Positions 1 through 5,629 of a DNA stretch of 8,455 bases are shown piece by piece. The stretch spans positions 1 through 8,455 of the forward strand of contig JAUYMQ010000318.1 in assembly GCA_030698575.1 (NCBI GenBank), written 5' to 3'. The number at the start of each line of letters is the position of its first letter. The first letter of the stretch is position 1. The position numbers were made by a program, and so were the translations under genes. The notes below the pieces were generated by a model. That model worked only from the letters and a program-made list of their open reading frames with translations, made no database searches and was not told the origin of the DNA. The stretch is from Deltaproteobacteria bacterium (lineage in GTDB: Bacteria; JAUYMQ01).

Positions 1-132
1 CGGTTCCATCATTCCGCGGACGTGAACCGCAACCTGGAACGAGTGTCCGTGGAGGCGAGCGCACTTATGCGCTGGCGGAACGTTCGGTAGCCGGTGCGCT
101 GCTTCAAACGTGAATTCTTTGAAGATCTCCAT
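1..132 (-). CDS. queD: 6-carboxytetrahydropterin synthase QueD, N-terminal part (partial)
   Basis: Only the first 44 codons are present; the gene continues past the left edge. QueD converts dihydroneopterin triphosphate to 6-carboxy-5,6,7,8-tetrahydropterin, the step before QueE in preQ0 synthesis. The peptide begins [15 protein letters not shown] and shows the family hallmarks in order: the zinc-ligand histidine in FEAAHRL (H13), the catalytic cysteine in HKCARLHGH (C24) and the two further zinc histidines of HGH (H28, H30). The ATG start at 132-130 is supported by a strong Shine-Dalgarno (AGGAGGA on the minus strand, plus positions 142-148) that overlaps the queE stop codon. Only 14 bases separate it from queE, so it is the next gene of the HTH-queC-queE-queD operon. 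The motif identity is strong despite the short length. Confidence 0.93.
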   Translation of the reverse strand, partial: MEIFKEFTFEAAHRLPNVPPAHKCARLHGHSFQVAVHVRGMMEP

Positions 133-146
133 GGCGCAACGTCCTC

Positions 147-788
147 CTAGGGCAATCCAACAAGCTTGTGCGTTTGAAGGCTCAGCCTCCATTGTGGGTG
201 CTCGAGGCAGTAACGAGCGGCCATCTCGGTGTTCTGCTGCACTTCGGGCCCATCCATCGGCTGTAGAAAGAAGTGTCTGAAGTCGAGAGCGGCATATCGC
301 TCGGGCTCACCACCGACTTGGCGGTAGACGAGCTTGAGCTCGTCACCCGATAGTTGGACTAGCTGCGCATTTGCCTTAGGACTGACGCAGAGCCAGTCGA
401 TGCCGGCCACCGCTGGGATTGTCCCGTTGCTTTCGACAGCCACCTCGAAGCCGACTTCGTGGAGAGCGGCGACAAGCGGCTCGTCCAGCTGCAGCATCGG
501 CTCACCACCGGTACACACGACAAGCGGTCGCAGTCTGCCGCTCGCCTCCATTCGCCATGTCGAATGCACAGCGGCGGCCAGCTCTTGCGCGGATGCGAAC
601 TTCCCTCCACCTGGGCCATCCGTGCCGAAAAAGTCCGTATCGCAGAACTGACAGACCGCCTGAGCCCTGTCCTCCTCACGGCCGGTCCAAAGGTTGCAAC
701 CCGCGAACCGAAGGAAAACGGCGGCCCGGCCGGTGTTCGCCCCCTCTCCTTGGAGGGTGTAATAGATCTCCTTCACCGCATAGCTCAC
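147..788 (-). CDS. queE: 7-carboxy-7-deazaguanine synthase QueE (radical SAM)
   Basis: QueE is a cytosolic radical SAM enzyme that contracts 6-carboxytetrahydropterin to 7-carboxy-7-deazaguanine. The 213-residue product has the typical N-terminal TLQGEG substrate motif (residues 11-16), a cluster motif of three cysteines spaced C31-x14-C46-x2-C49, GGEP at 94-97 (SAM binding) and a C-terminal LQTHK motif. The expanded C-x14-C-x2-C spacing replaces the usual radical SAM CX3CX2C and is known from one class of QueE, so it is a variant, not damage. The start is GTG at 788-786, which overlaps the queC stop as GTGA (4 bases) and implies translational coupling. An ATG at 781-779 lies in another frame. 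The length is normal for the family. Confidence 0.96.
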   Translation of the reverse strand: MSYAVKEIYYTLQGEGANTGRAAVFLRFAGCNLWTGREEDRAQAVCQFCDTDFFGTDGPGGGKFASAQELAAAVHSTWRMEASGRLRPLVVCTGGEPMLQLDEPLVAALHEVGFEVAVESNGTIPAVAGIDWLCVSPKANAQLVQLSGDELKLVYRQVGGEPERYAALDFRHFFLQPMDGPEVQQNTEMAARYCLEHPQWRLSLQTHKLVGLP

Positions 789-1498
789 GCGGAAACCACA
801 GCCTCCGTCCGATAGTTGATCGGATCAACTGCTCCGGCTTCGGCGAAGCCCTTCAGCCGGAGTAGGCAGGAGTCACACCTACCGCAAGCCTCACCGGTTG
901 CGGATGGGTCATAACAGCTTGAGGTCAACGAGTAATCAACTCCGAGCTCGAGCCCACGGCGGATGATTTGGGCTTTCGAGAGCTGAATTAACGGTGAGTG
1001 AATCTTAAGGCGCTGGCGACCCTCGACCGCCGCTTTCGTGGCTCGGTTGGCCATCTGTTCGAATGCTGCGATGTACTCAGGTCGGCAGTCGGGATAGCCA
1101 CTGTAGTCGAGTGCATTCACTCCTATATAGACGTCGCTAGCGCCCAGTACCTCTGCCCAAGCCAGGGCGAATGACAGGAAGATCGTGTTGCGTGCAGGCA
1201 CGTACGTAACTGGGATGCCCGTGCCCATCTCTTCGACCGAGCGACCCTTGGGAACGGGGATGTCGCTTGTAAGGGCCGATCCACCGAACAGGCGAAGGTC
1301 GATATCCACCACGACATGCTGCGCGACGCCCATGGTCTGAGCGATTCGGCGCGCGGCCTCGAGTTCGAATGCATGGCGCTGTCCGTATCGGAACGACAGC
1401 GCGCAAGGCTCAAAGTGTTCCGCCTTGGCGATTACCAGCGTCGTCGTGGAATCCAGACCTCCACTCAGTAGCACGACCGCTTTAGGCTTCGTGTTCAT
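785..1498 (-). CDS. queC: 7-cyano-7-deazaguanine synthase QueC
   Basis: QueC is an ATP-dependent enzyme that turns 7-carboxy-7-deazaguanine plus ammonia into preQ0 (7-cyano-7-deazaguanine). The 237-residue protein has the PP-loop SGGLDS at residues 12-17, RYGQRH at 37-42, [10 protein letters not shown] at 100-109, the YPDCRPEY substrate motif at 135-142 and four C-terminal cysteines (C195, C205, C208, C211) that match the zinc site of canonical QueC. The ATG start at 1498-1496 has a GGGGGA Shine-Dalgarno about 7 bases upstream and overlaps the stop of the preceding HTH gene as ATGA. The stop overlaps the queE GTG. All expected residues are present, and nothing suggests one of the diverged QueC-like proteins of defence systems such as QatC. 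Confidence 0.97.
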   Translation of the reverse strand: MNTKPKAVVLLSGGLDSTTTLVIAKAEHFEPCALSFRYGQRHAFELEAARRIAQTMGVAQHVVVDIDLRLFGGSALTSDIPVPKGRSVEEMGTGIPVTYVPARNTIFLSFALAWAEVLGASDVYIGVNALDYSGYPDCRPEYIAAFEQMANRATKAAVEGRQRLKIHSPLIQLSKAQIIRRGLELGVDYSLTSSCYDPSATGEACGRCDSCLLRLKGFAEAGAVDPINYRTEAVVSA

Positions 1499-1800
1499 GG
1501 TGTTTCCCCCGACGATCCGCCGTTGCCGTTGTTGAATAGACGCAGTTGCTGGTCGCTTTGTGGACTGATCGGTTCAACGCTAAGGGCGTACAATCGAATC
1601 GCGTCGACGTCACTGGCAGTGAACAGAACTCGACCCCTCCGATCTCGGTGACCGGCGGGTACCTGGCCGTCACGGCGCCAGCGCCAAATCGTCTGACGTG
1701 TTCTCCCAACTGCCGTCTCGACTTCATCGAGGGTGAAATACCGCACGCCCTGTATGTCGAGGATGGCCGGATCTCTCTTGCGTTGGCTTCGGGAGGGCAT
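1495..1800 (-). CDS. Small winged-HTH protein (MerR/excisionase type), first gene of the que operon
   Basis: This 101-residue protein has a basic N-terminus, then a helix-turn-helix region at about residues 22-73 ([20 protein letters not shown], followed by a basic wing and [13 protein letters not shown]). That is the layout of the MerR/excisionase HTH superfamily: helix, recognition helix with [11 protein letters not shown], hairpin wing, closing helix. The C-terminus is Ser/Gly/Asn-rich and probably disordered. Its stop overlaps the queC ATG (ATGA), so it is translated with the que genes. A promoter and an inverted repeat sit 50-85 bases upstream of its start. Inference: it may autoregulate the queC-E-D operon and the divergent queF. 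No close family with known function is recognised, and no clear Shine-Dalgarno precedes the ATG at 1800-1798, so the exact start is less certain. Confidence 0.8.
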   Translation of the reverse strand: MPSRSQRKRDPAILDIQGVRYFTLDEVETAVGRTRQTIWRWRRDGQVPAGHRDRRGRVLFTASDVDAIRLYALSVEPISPQSDQQLRLFNNGNGGSSGETP

Positions 1801-1849
1801 GGCGCGTCGGCGCTGGTGTTGTTAAATCACGTTCTACGACGTATCGACA

Positions 1850-1876
1850 TGTAACTCCATATAACACTCCGTTACA
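1850..1876. promoter_or_regulatory. Candidate operator: inverted repeat TGTAAC-N15-GTTACA
   Basis: Perfect 6-bp half sites lie at 1850-1855 and 1871-1876, 21 bp apart start to start (two helical turns). One half lies in the promoter spacer and the other at the predicted transcription start of the HTH-que operon. That is a natural place for a repressor or a MerR-type regulator that acts on both divergent transcripts. The likely binder, the HTH protein at 1495-1800, is inferred from position only. Confidence 0.4.
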
Positions 1877-1885
1877 GGACGTCAA
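1858..1885 (-). promoter_or_regulatory. Sigma70-like promoter for the HTH-queC-queE-queD operon
   Basis: On the minus strand TTGACG (plus 1880-1885) is followed after 16 bases by TATATG (plus 1858-1863). The -35 matches the consensus at 5 of 6 positions and the -10 at 4 of 6. Transcription would start near 1851, about 50 bases before the HTH gene ATG. On the plus strand a TATAAC at 1860-1865 could serve as the -10 for divergent queF, but no good -35 is visible for it. Confidence 0.55.
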
Positions 1886-1891
1886 GACCCA

Positions 1892-2320
1892 ATGAGACCG
1901 CGCACCACCATGCCGAGGGCCGGCCCGCTGCCAAGACCCGCTCACCCCGATGAGGCCAAGCGCTCACTCAAGTCCGAAGCCTTTCACGCAGCGGGAGTGC
2001 AGATAGTTACGCTGACGGCCGTTGAGTTCACGTCGGTCTGTCCAAAGACGGGGCAACCGGACTTCGGCTCGGTGACTATAGAGTACTCGCCACGGAAGCT
2101 CTGCCTGGAGTCCAGATCGCTCAAGTACTACTTGTGGTCCTACCGACAAGTGGGGGCTTACTGCGAGACCATCGCCGGCAGGATCGCTGACGACATCGCA
2201 CTAGCAATTTCTCCTAGAACTCTGGTTGTCCGAGTGTCCCAGAATGTCAGGGGCGGGATAACGATCACGGCGGCAGCTGAACGAAGGGGAGGGCGAGCGA
2301 GGCGCGGAGCCGCGAAGTGA
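1892..2320 (+). CDS. queF: NADPH-dependent preQ0 reductase QueF (type I)
   Basis: QueF reduces the nitrile of preQ0 to the aminomethyl group of preQ1, committing the pathway to queuosine-type products. The 142-residue protein is the short single-domain (type I) form. EFTSVCPKTGQPDF at 45-58 supplies the thioimide-forming cysteine (C50) and the catalytic aspartate (D57). ESRSLKYYLW at 73-82 is the QueF motif, and RGGITIT at 120-126 closes the T-fold. Two departures from the Bacillus-type enzyme are visible: Arg75 where the E(S/L)K motif has Lys, and AYCE (C91-E92) where FHE is common. The T-fold core and both catalytic residues are intact, so activity is likely. It is divergent from the HTH-queC-E-D operon across a 91-base spacer. 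The ATG at 1892 has only a distant AGGA upstream; the in-frame ATG at 1910 is an alternative start. Confidence 0.9.
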   Translation: MRPRTTMPRAGPLPRPAHPDEAKRSLKSEAFHAAGVQIVTLTAVEFTSVCPKTGQPDFGSVTIEYSPRKLCLESRSLKYYLWSYRQVGAYCETIAGRIADDIALAISPRTLVVRVSQNVRGGITITAAAERRGGRARRGAAK

Positions 2321-2394
2321 CGGCGGGCTGGGGATGGAAACTGACCACCGATAAAGCCCTGTGGATTGGCCAGTCTGAGCGTGTAAACATCTTC

Positions 2395-2424
2395 TTGACT
2401 CGCCGCGCGCGGGGGGCCTACACT
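2395..2424 (+). promoter_or_regulatory. Sigma70-like promoter upstream of the HTH/coiled-coil gene
   Basis: TTGACT (2395-2400) and TACACT (2419-2424) are separated by 18 bases with a GC-only core. Transcription would begin near 2431, leaving a leader of about 108 bases before the ATG at 2539. It lies 75 bases after the queF stop codon, in an otherwise featureless spacer with no queF terminator. Confidence 0.5.
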
Positions 2425-2460
2425 TCCCGCAGCCGGAAGACATAGCGCGCCAAGACTAAG

Positions 2461-2521
2461 ACGCGCCGCAACTGAAAGAGCGGGAAGTGTGCCCGCCTCA
2501 GTTGCGGCGCGTTTTGCTTTT
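2461..2521 (+). terminator. Strong intrinsic terminator inside the leader of the HTH/coiled-coil gene
   Basis: A perfect 15-bp GC-rich stem (2461-2475 with 2498-2512) has an inner 5-bp stem (gcggg 2480-2484 with cccgc 2492-2496) in its loop and is followed directly by TTTTGCTTTT. It ends only 18 bases before the likely ATG at 2539, so it is an attenuator for that gene or the end of a small RNA that starts near 2431. GCGCG at 2445-2449 can pair with CGCGC at 2462-2466, in the left arm, and would act as an antiterminator. Confidence 0.75.
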
Positions 2522-2538
2522 GACCCATGGAGAACACA

Positions 2539-3528
2539 ATGAAGAGACCGAGGAAGGGCCGGTCGAACGGCCGGGATGGACTCCTGTCAGTGGGCGATGT
2601 CGCCCAGCGGCTGGGAATGTCGGAAGATGTGGTCCGTTCGCTCATCGATAGCGGCGAGCTGAAAGCTGTCCGAACTGGTGGTGGACATAGACGCTGCCCA
2701 CCCGAGGAGGTGAAGCAGTTCAAGACGAGGGGCGGGAGACGCAAGCCCAACCGCGCGGCTGGGCCCAGGACTAACGCGCCTCGGTCGACCGCCCCGCCCC
2801 CGGTTGAAATCGAGGACGAGGAACGCCGCCTCCAAGAGTACCAGGCGGAAATCGAGCACGAAGCAGCTCGGGAACGCACCCGAGCCGAAGACGAGCGGCT
2901 GGAGGGGTGGAAGAAGTACGGCCGCGACTATGCGCGTTGGAGCATCCTGCCGTCGGAGTGGCATGTCCTGGTTGTCGAAGACCTCGAAACATTCGTCACA
3001 ACAAGGCGCATCCCGCCGACGCTCCAGGCTTGGGAGGCTCAGCAGATCGTTCAAGCGCGCGTCAACGCGCTCGTCAAGGAGTATCGCGACGCGGAGAGGG
3101 CCCGCCAGGAGAAGGAGCGTGAGGCCGCCGAGGAGCGTCAGCGGGTCGAGGCCGAGCGCAAGAGGGCGGAAGATGAACGCCGCCAGAAGGAGCGCGATGC
3201 CGAGGAGCAGCGCCGCAAGCAAGAGCACGAGGCTGCGGAACAACGCCGCAAGCAGGAGGAAGCCGACCAAAAACTCAAGGCCCTCATCGACCACGGAAAC
3301 AGCCACGCGTGGAGCGAGACAATCAGCTGGAACTCCTCCGAGGCAGAGCGGGCGCGCCGCGACGTCGCCAGGGCGCTCAAGGAAGAGGTGAAGGCCGACT
3401 GGACGGAGGCCGAGGTGGAGGATCTGGTCGACGACGTGCTGTATGAGGACGACGAGGGCGAGGAATCTGACGAGGACGAATCTGAAGAAGAGGAATCTGA
3501 AGAGGAGGAAGGCGACGAAAGCTGGTGA
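2539..3528 (+). CDS. Unrecognised MerR/excisionase-type HTH protein with coiled coils and an acidic tail
   Basis: The 329-residue cytosolic protein is modular. An HTH of the MerR/excisionase type lies at about 16-62 (LLSVGDVAQRLGMSEDVVRSL, then a wing with RTGGGHRR and PPEEVKQF). A basic, Pro-rich linker spans 64-88. A first charged helix at 90-125 leads to a folded-looking Trp/Tyr-containing stretch at 125-180. A long Glu/Arg/Lys/Gln coiled coil covers 181-250, another helical part 255-300, and a tail of almost only Glu/Asp/Ser ends the protein (303-328), including ESDED, ESEEE, ESEEE pentads. I prefer the ATG at 2539 because GGAG (2529-2532) is well spaced before it, while the ATG four codons earlier has no Shine-Dalgarno. 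The promoter and terminator upstream suggest attenuation control. The function is unknown; DNA binding is likely, and an oligomeric element-control or partition-like role is possible. Confidence 0.85.
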   Translation: MKRPRKGRSNGRDGLLSVGDVAQRLGMSEDVVRSLIDSGELKAVRTGGGHRRCPPEEVKQFKTRGGRRKPNRAAGPRTNAPRSTAPPPVEIEDEERRLQEYQAEIEHEAARERTRAEDERLEGWKKYGRDYARWSILPSEWHVLVVEDLETFVTTRRIPPTLQAWEAQQIVQARVNALVKEYRDAERARQEKEREAAEERQRVEAERKRAEDERRQKERDAEEQRRKQEHEAAEQRRKQEEADQKLKALIDHGNSHAWSETISWNSSEAERARRDVARALKEEVKADWTEAEVEDLVDDVLYEDDEGEESDEDESEEEESEEEEGDESW

Positions 3529-3574
3529 ATCTCGACATGGAATCTGGGAAACCTGGACCAGATTCCCGAGATTC
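3527..3574 (+). repeat. Nested inverted repeat (hairpin) at the end of the HTH/coiled-coil gene
   Basis: Two perfect inverted repeats are nested: GAATCTCG (3527-3534) with CGAGATTC (3567-3574), and GGAATCTGG (3539-3547) with CCAGATTCC (3558-3566). Together they give 17 base pairs with a 4-base bulge on the left side and a 10-base loop. The outer arm starts on the last two bases of the stop codon. No T-run follows, so it is not a standard intrinsic terminator. The segment gaccagattc recurs 30 bp later (3556-3565 and 3586-3595). Confidence 0.55.
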
Positions 3575-3596
3575 GCAGCCTCGTAGACCAGATTCT

Positions 3597-3647
3597 ATGA
3601 GCACCCCCACGGTCGTTTTCCCGCTTTCTGGGACCGTCCGGCCGTGA
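3597..3647 (+). CDS. Possible 16-residue leader peptide ahead of the excisionase-like gene
   Basis: An ATG at 3597 opens a 16-codon frame (MSTPTVVFPLSGTVRP) whose TGA overlaps the GTG start of the next gene as GTGA, the same coupling seen in the que operon. There is no Shine-Dalgarno before it, so it may be chance. If translated, it would couple translation into the excisionase-like gene, which itself has a weak ribosome binding site. Confidence 0.2.
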   Translation: MSTPTVVFPLSGTVRP

Positions 3648-4021
3648 CGCGCCACGATTTCGTCGCGCGCTGGCGCGCCCGCCGCGACGAACTCGCCCGT
3701 CTCGGCGCCCAAGTGGACGGCGCGAAGCTCTGCGATGAAGTGCTCGCGGACGTTGACGCCCTTCTAACCGGCGAGGAGGAGGCTCTTTTGGACCTCCATG
3801 AAGCCGCAACTCGTTCCGGATACTCGAGCGACCATCTCCGCCGTTTACATCGGCTTGGCAAGCTGCCCGCTCGCCGAGACGGCCGACGCCTATTCTTCCG
3901 CGCCGGAGATCTGCCCAAGAAACCGACCGTCGTTGACGCCCGGCCGGTCCGGGCGTACGATCCCATCGCCGATGCTCGGCGGGTCGCCACCCGGACCTCA
4001 TCTGGAGGTTCGAATGACTGA
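3644..4021 (+). CDS. Small HTH protein, probable excisionase / directionality factor
   Basis: The 125-residue protein has a basic N-terminal helix, a linking helix and an excisionase/MerR-type HTH at about 50-90 (LDLHEAATRSGYSSDHLRRL, then LGKLPARRDGRRLFF, the wing, and RAGDLP). The C-terminus is basic and probably disordered. It sits directly upstream of a tyrosine integrase and overlaps its start by 8 bases (4014-4021), the usual place for a recombination directionality factor, which bends attachment-site DNA to favour excision. The start is GTG at 3644; only a distant GGGA precedes it. The assignment as excisionase rests on fold and position; a transcriptional regulator of the integrase is the alternative. 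It is larger than typical phage Xis proteins. Confidence 0.75.
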   Translation: MTRHDFVARWRARRDELARLGAQVDGAKLCDEVLADVDALLTGEEEALLDLHEAATRSGYSSDHLRRLHRLGKLPARRDGRRLFFRAGDLPKKPTVVDARPVRAYDPIADARRVATRTSSGGSND

Positions 4022-5264
4022 ACGGCGACTCCCAATTCCGGAACGCCCCTGGCACAAGAGCAAGAGCGGCCGCTGGTCCCTCTCGCTCGGCGTCAGGGGG
4101 CTGAAAGTGCGAGTCCAGCAGCACAAGCCAGGCGGCACGTTTCAACGGGTGTTTCGGGTAGGCCGACGCGTCTCGTATGCATCGCTCGGCACAACCGATC
4201 GCCAGGAAGCGCGCCGGCTCGCGATCGAGTTCATTCGCGAGGTCGAGAAGGGCAAGAAGATCAACCTGGCCGAGCCGCTGACGCTCGAAAGACTGTGGGA
4301 CCGTTACCAGCAGGAGGCGTCGAGCTACCGCGGCAACCTTGAACGGACGCGGAAGCAGAAAAAGACCGATGTCCGGCTACTCATCGCCGGGCTCGGTGCC
4401 ACAAAGCGGGTGGAGCACCTGACCAAAAACGACGTGGAGCGCTACGTCGCGATGCGTCGCACTGGTCATGGATGGCCGGATGGTCGCGATACCAAGCCGG
4501 TGCGGGCCCGGACGATCCAAGGCGAGATCAAGCAGCTGCGCCAGATGATCTACTGGGCCATGAGCGAGCGGTTGCCCGACGGATCATGGCTGCTCGAGAA
4601 CAACCCGCTTCGCGGTGTGAAGTTGCCGAAGGAAGAGGACCCGCGCCGGCCGATCGCGACGTATGACCGGTTCCTGAAGCTCAGGGCAGCCGCCCAGGAT
4701 ATGGCGGCTACGGCGCCGCAGCAGCGGGGCCGCGACCGGTGGAAACGCTGGGAATTGGCGCTCGTGCTGGCGGAAGCGACCGGGGCACGCATCGGGGCGA
4801 TCAGCGGTCTCCGCTGGTCGGACATCTGCTTTGACCCGCCTGAAATCAAGTTCAGGGCGGAGTTCGACAAGCGGGGCCGTGATCGGGTGGTCCCTATCCA
4901 CGAGGCGTTGGCCGAGGAACTTCGCGGCTTCAAAGTGAAATTCGCGGCGGTTGGTGACGGGTGGCTGTTCCCGTGCGCCGACAAGGACGACCACTGGCCT
5001 CGGGAGATCTTCGGCGAGCTGTACGACCGCGTGGAGCGGCATGCGGGTCTGCCGCATCTGAAGGGCGGTCGCTTCCACCCGTTCAGAAGGAAGTGGGCCA
5101 CCGAGCGAAAGAACATGTCGCTCGTGGACGTGATGGCGGCTGGCGGGTGGCGTGACGCGCAGACGTTGCATAGCTGCTACCAGTTGGCGACGACGGACGG
5201 CATGCTCGAAGTGATGAGCTCACCGGTCAAGCTACGGGATCGCAAGGCAGTGGGTCGGAACTAG
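4014..5264 (+). CDS. int: Tyrosine recombinase / site-specific integrase
   Basis: This 416-residue protein catalyses integration and excision of the element at a tRNA attachment site. The N-terminal part (about 1-90) holds the arm-binding region (WSLSLGVRGLKVRV, then YASLGTTDRQEARR), 91-185 is the SAM-like core-binding domain, and 215-400 is the catalytic domain. The catalytic residues visible are R259 (TGARIGAISGLRW), K286 (FDKRGRDRVV), H355 and R358 (HPFR), W379 in the usual second-histidine position (GGWRD) and the nucleophile Y389 (LHSCYQ). I chose the ATG at 4014 because GGAGG lies 5 bases before it; the frame is open for 72 codons upstream, but that part is another frame of the excisionase-like gene. 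It overlaps that gene by 8 bases and reads toward tRNA-Gln, 366 bases away. All six catalytic positions are filled, so it should be active. Confidence 0.95.
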   Translation: MTERRLPIPERPWHKSKSGRWSLSLGVRGLKVRVQQHKPGGTFQRVFRVGRRVSYASLGTTDRQEARRLAIEFIREVEKGKKINLAEPLTLERLWDRYQQEASSYRGNLERTRKQKKTDVRLLIAGLGATKRVEHLTKNDVERYVAMRRTGHGWPDGRDTKPVRARTIQGEIKQLRQMIYWAMSERLPDGSWLLENNPLRGVKLPKEEDPRRPIATYDRFLKLRAAAQDMAATAPQQRGRDRWKRWELALVLAEATGARIGAISGLRWSDICFDPPEIKFRAEFDKRGRDRVVPIHEALAEELRGFKVKFAAVGDGWLFPCADKDDHWPREIFGELYDRVERHAGLPHLKGGRFHPFRRKWATERKNMSLVDVMAAGGWRDAQTLHSCYQLATTDGMLEVMSSPVKLRDRKAVGRN

Positions 5265-5290
5265 GGGACGGCCGAGAGACGGAGGTGTTA

Positions 5291-5497
5291 GTGGGGATTC
5301 ATCAGTGGCACTCCGGCAAGGTGGTCCTCGTTTGGGTGGCGGCGGTGTCCCTGCTGATCCTATCGTTTCTTGTCGGCCAGGCTGTTTCCTTTAGACAGGA
5401 ATCGCTGGGCATTGCGATCGCTTTTTCAGGGTTGGCTTGGCCCATGGTCGCATTTGCGATCTCCTGGGTGTGGTTCGGCGGCCGCGAACGGAAGTGA
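5291..5497 (+). CDS. Small two-pass inner-membrane protein, unrecognised
   Basis: This predicted 68-residue protein has a short soluble N-terminus (MGIHQWHSGK), a hydrophobic segment at about 11-29 (VVLVWVAAVSLLILSFLVG), a short polar loop (SFRQES), a second hydrophobic segment at about 39-60 (IAIAFSGLAWPMVAFAISWVWF) and a basic end (GGRERK). The GTG at 5291 is preferred because GGAGG lies 5 bases upstream; the GTG at 5285 overlaps that ribosome binding site. It follows the integrase by 26 bases in the same direction and is the last gene before the attachment region. No family is recognised. Confidence 0.65.
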   Translation: MGIHQWHSGKVVLVWVAAVSLLILSFLVGQAVSFRQESLGIAIAFSGLAWPMVAFAISWVWFGGRERK

Positions 5498-5500
5498 GAG

Positions 5501-5527
5501 ACGCCAGTGCAAAGTTTGCATTGGCGT
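5501..5527. repeat. Near-perfect palindrome in the attachment region
   Basis: ACGCCAGTGCAAA (5501-5513) is the reverse complement of 5515-5527 except for one position, which still allows a G-U pair. It starts four bases after the stop of the small membrane protein. No T-run follows on either strand. It may be an integrase/excisionase binding site or an mRNA end structure. Confidence 0.5.
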
Positions 5528-5530
5528 GGC

Positions 5531-5546
5531 GATTCCAGGAGGGGCA
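5531..5546 (+). repeat. Inverted copy of the tRNA-Gln 3' end
   Basis: Fifteen of 16 bases (GATTCCAGGAGGGGCA) match the 3' end of the tRNA-Gln gene (T-arm plus acceptor strand), but on the opposite strand; the tRNA end itself is at 5631-5646. The copies are 84 bp apart and point toward each other. It could be a remnant of an earlier insertion or part of the recombination site. Confidence 0.6.
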
Positions 5547-5554
5547 GCGGCGTG

Positions 5555-5576
5555 AACGCTTGTAAAACGCTTGTAA
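5555..5576. repeat. Exact 11-bp tandem repeat, candidate integrase arm sites
   Basis: aacgcttgtaa occurs twice without a gap (5555-5565 and 5566-5576), a period of one helical turn, 54 bases from the tRNA-Gln 3' end. Short direct repeats at this distance from the crossover site are typical of arm-type sites bound by the N-terminal domain of tyrosine integrases or of excisionase sites. They also lie just beyond the T-run of the tRNA terminator. Confidence 0.55.
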
Positions 5577-5581
5577 GCCCC

Positions 5582-5626
5582 AAAAACAGGAGAAGCGCGA
5601 CACGCTTTATCCGCGCATCGCGCTTC
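5582..5626 (-). terminator. Intrinsic terminator of tRNA-Gln
   Basis: Read on the minus strand, the 9-bp perfect stem GAAGCGCGA / TCGCGCTTC (plus 5618-5626 and 5592-5600, 17-base loop) begins three bases after the tRNA end and is followed by TCCTG and five T (plus 5586-5582). It would end the tRNA-Gln transcript before the inverted tRNA copy and the tandem repeats. If the element is inserted here, the terminator is element DNA that replaces the host one. Confidence 0.6.
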
Positions 5627-5629
5627 GAG

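Noticed and set aside
785-1498. QatC or other defence-type QueC-like protein
   Set aside because: All canonical QueC motifs and the four zinc cysteines are present, and queE and queD follow in an operon, without QatA, QatB or QatD partners in view.
1546-1854. Plus-strand frame opposite the HTH gene
   Set aside because: It is antisense to a gene with a clear HTH and an ATGA overlap with queC; no motif or ribosome binding site.
1801-1891. preQ1 riboswitch upstream of queF or the que operon
   Set aside because: The leaders are short and show no preQ1-I type stem-loop with an A-rich tail; only a protein-operator-like repeat is seen.
2587-3306. Leucine-rich minus-strand frame that looks like a membrane protein
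   Set aside because: It is the reverse complement of the Glu/Arg/Lys coiled-coil codons, which yields Leu/Phe/Ala; no ribosome binding site or membrane-protein pattern.
3798-4013. N-terminal extension of the integrase by 72 codons
   Set aside because: This stretch is the other frame of the excisionase-like gene; the ATG at 4014 has a clear GGAGG and begins the conserved part.
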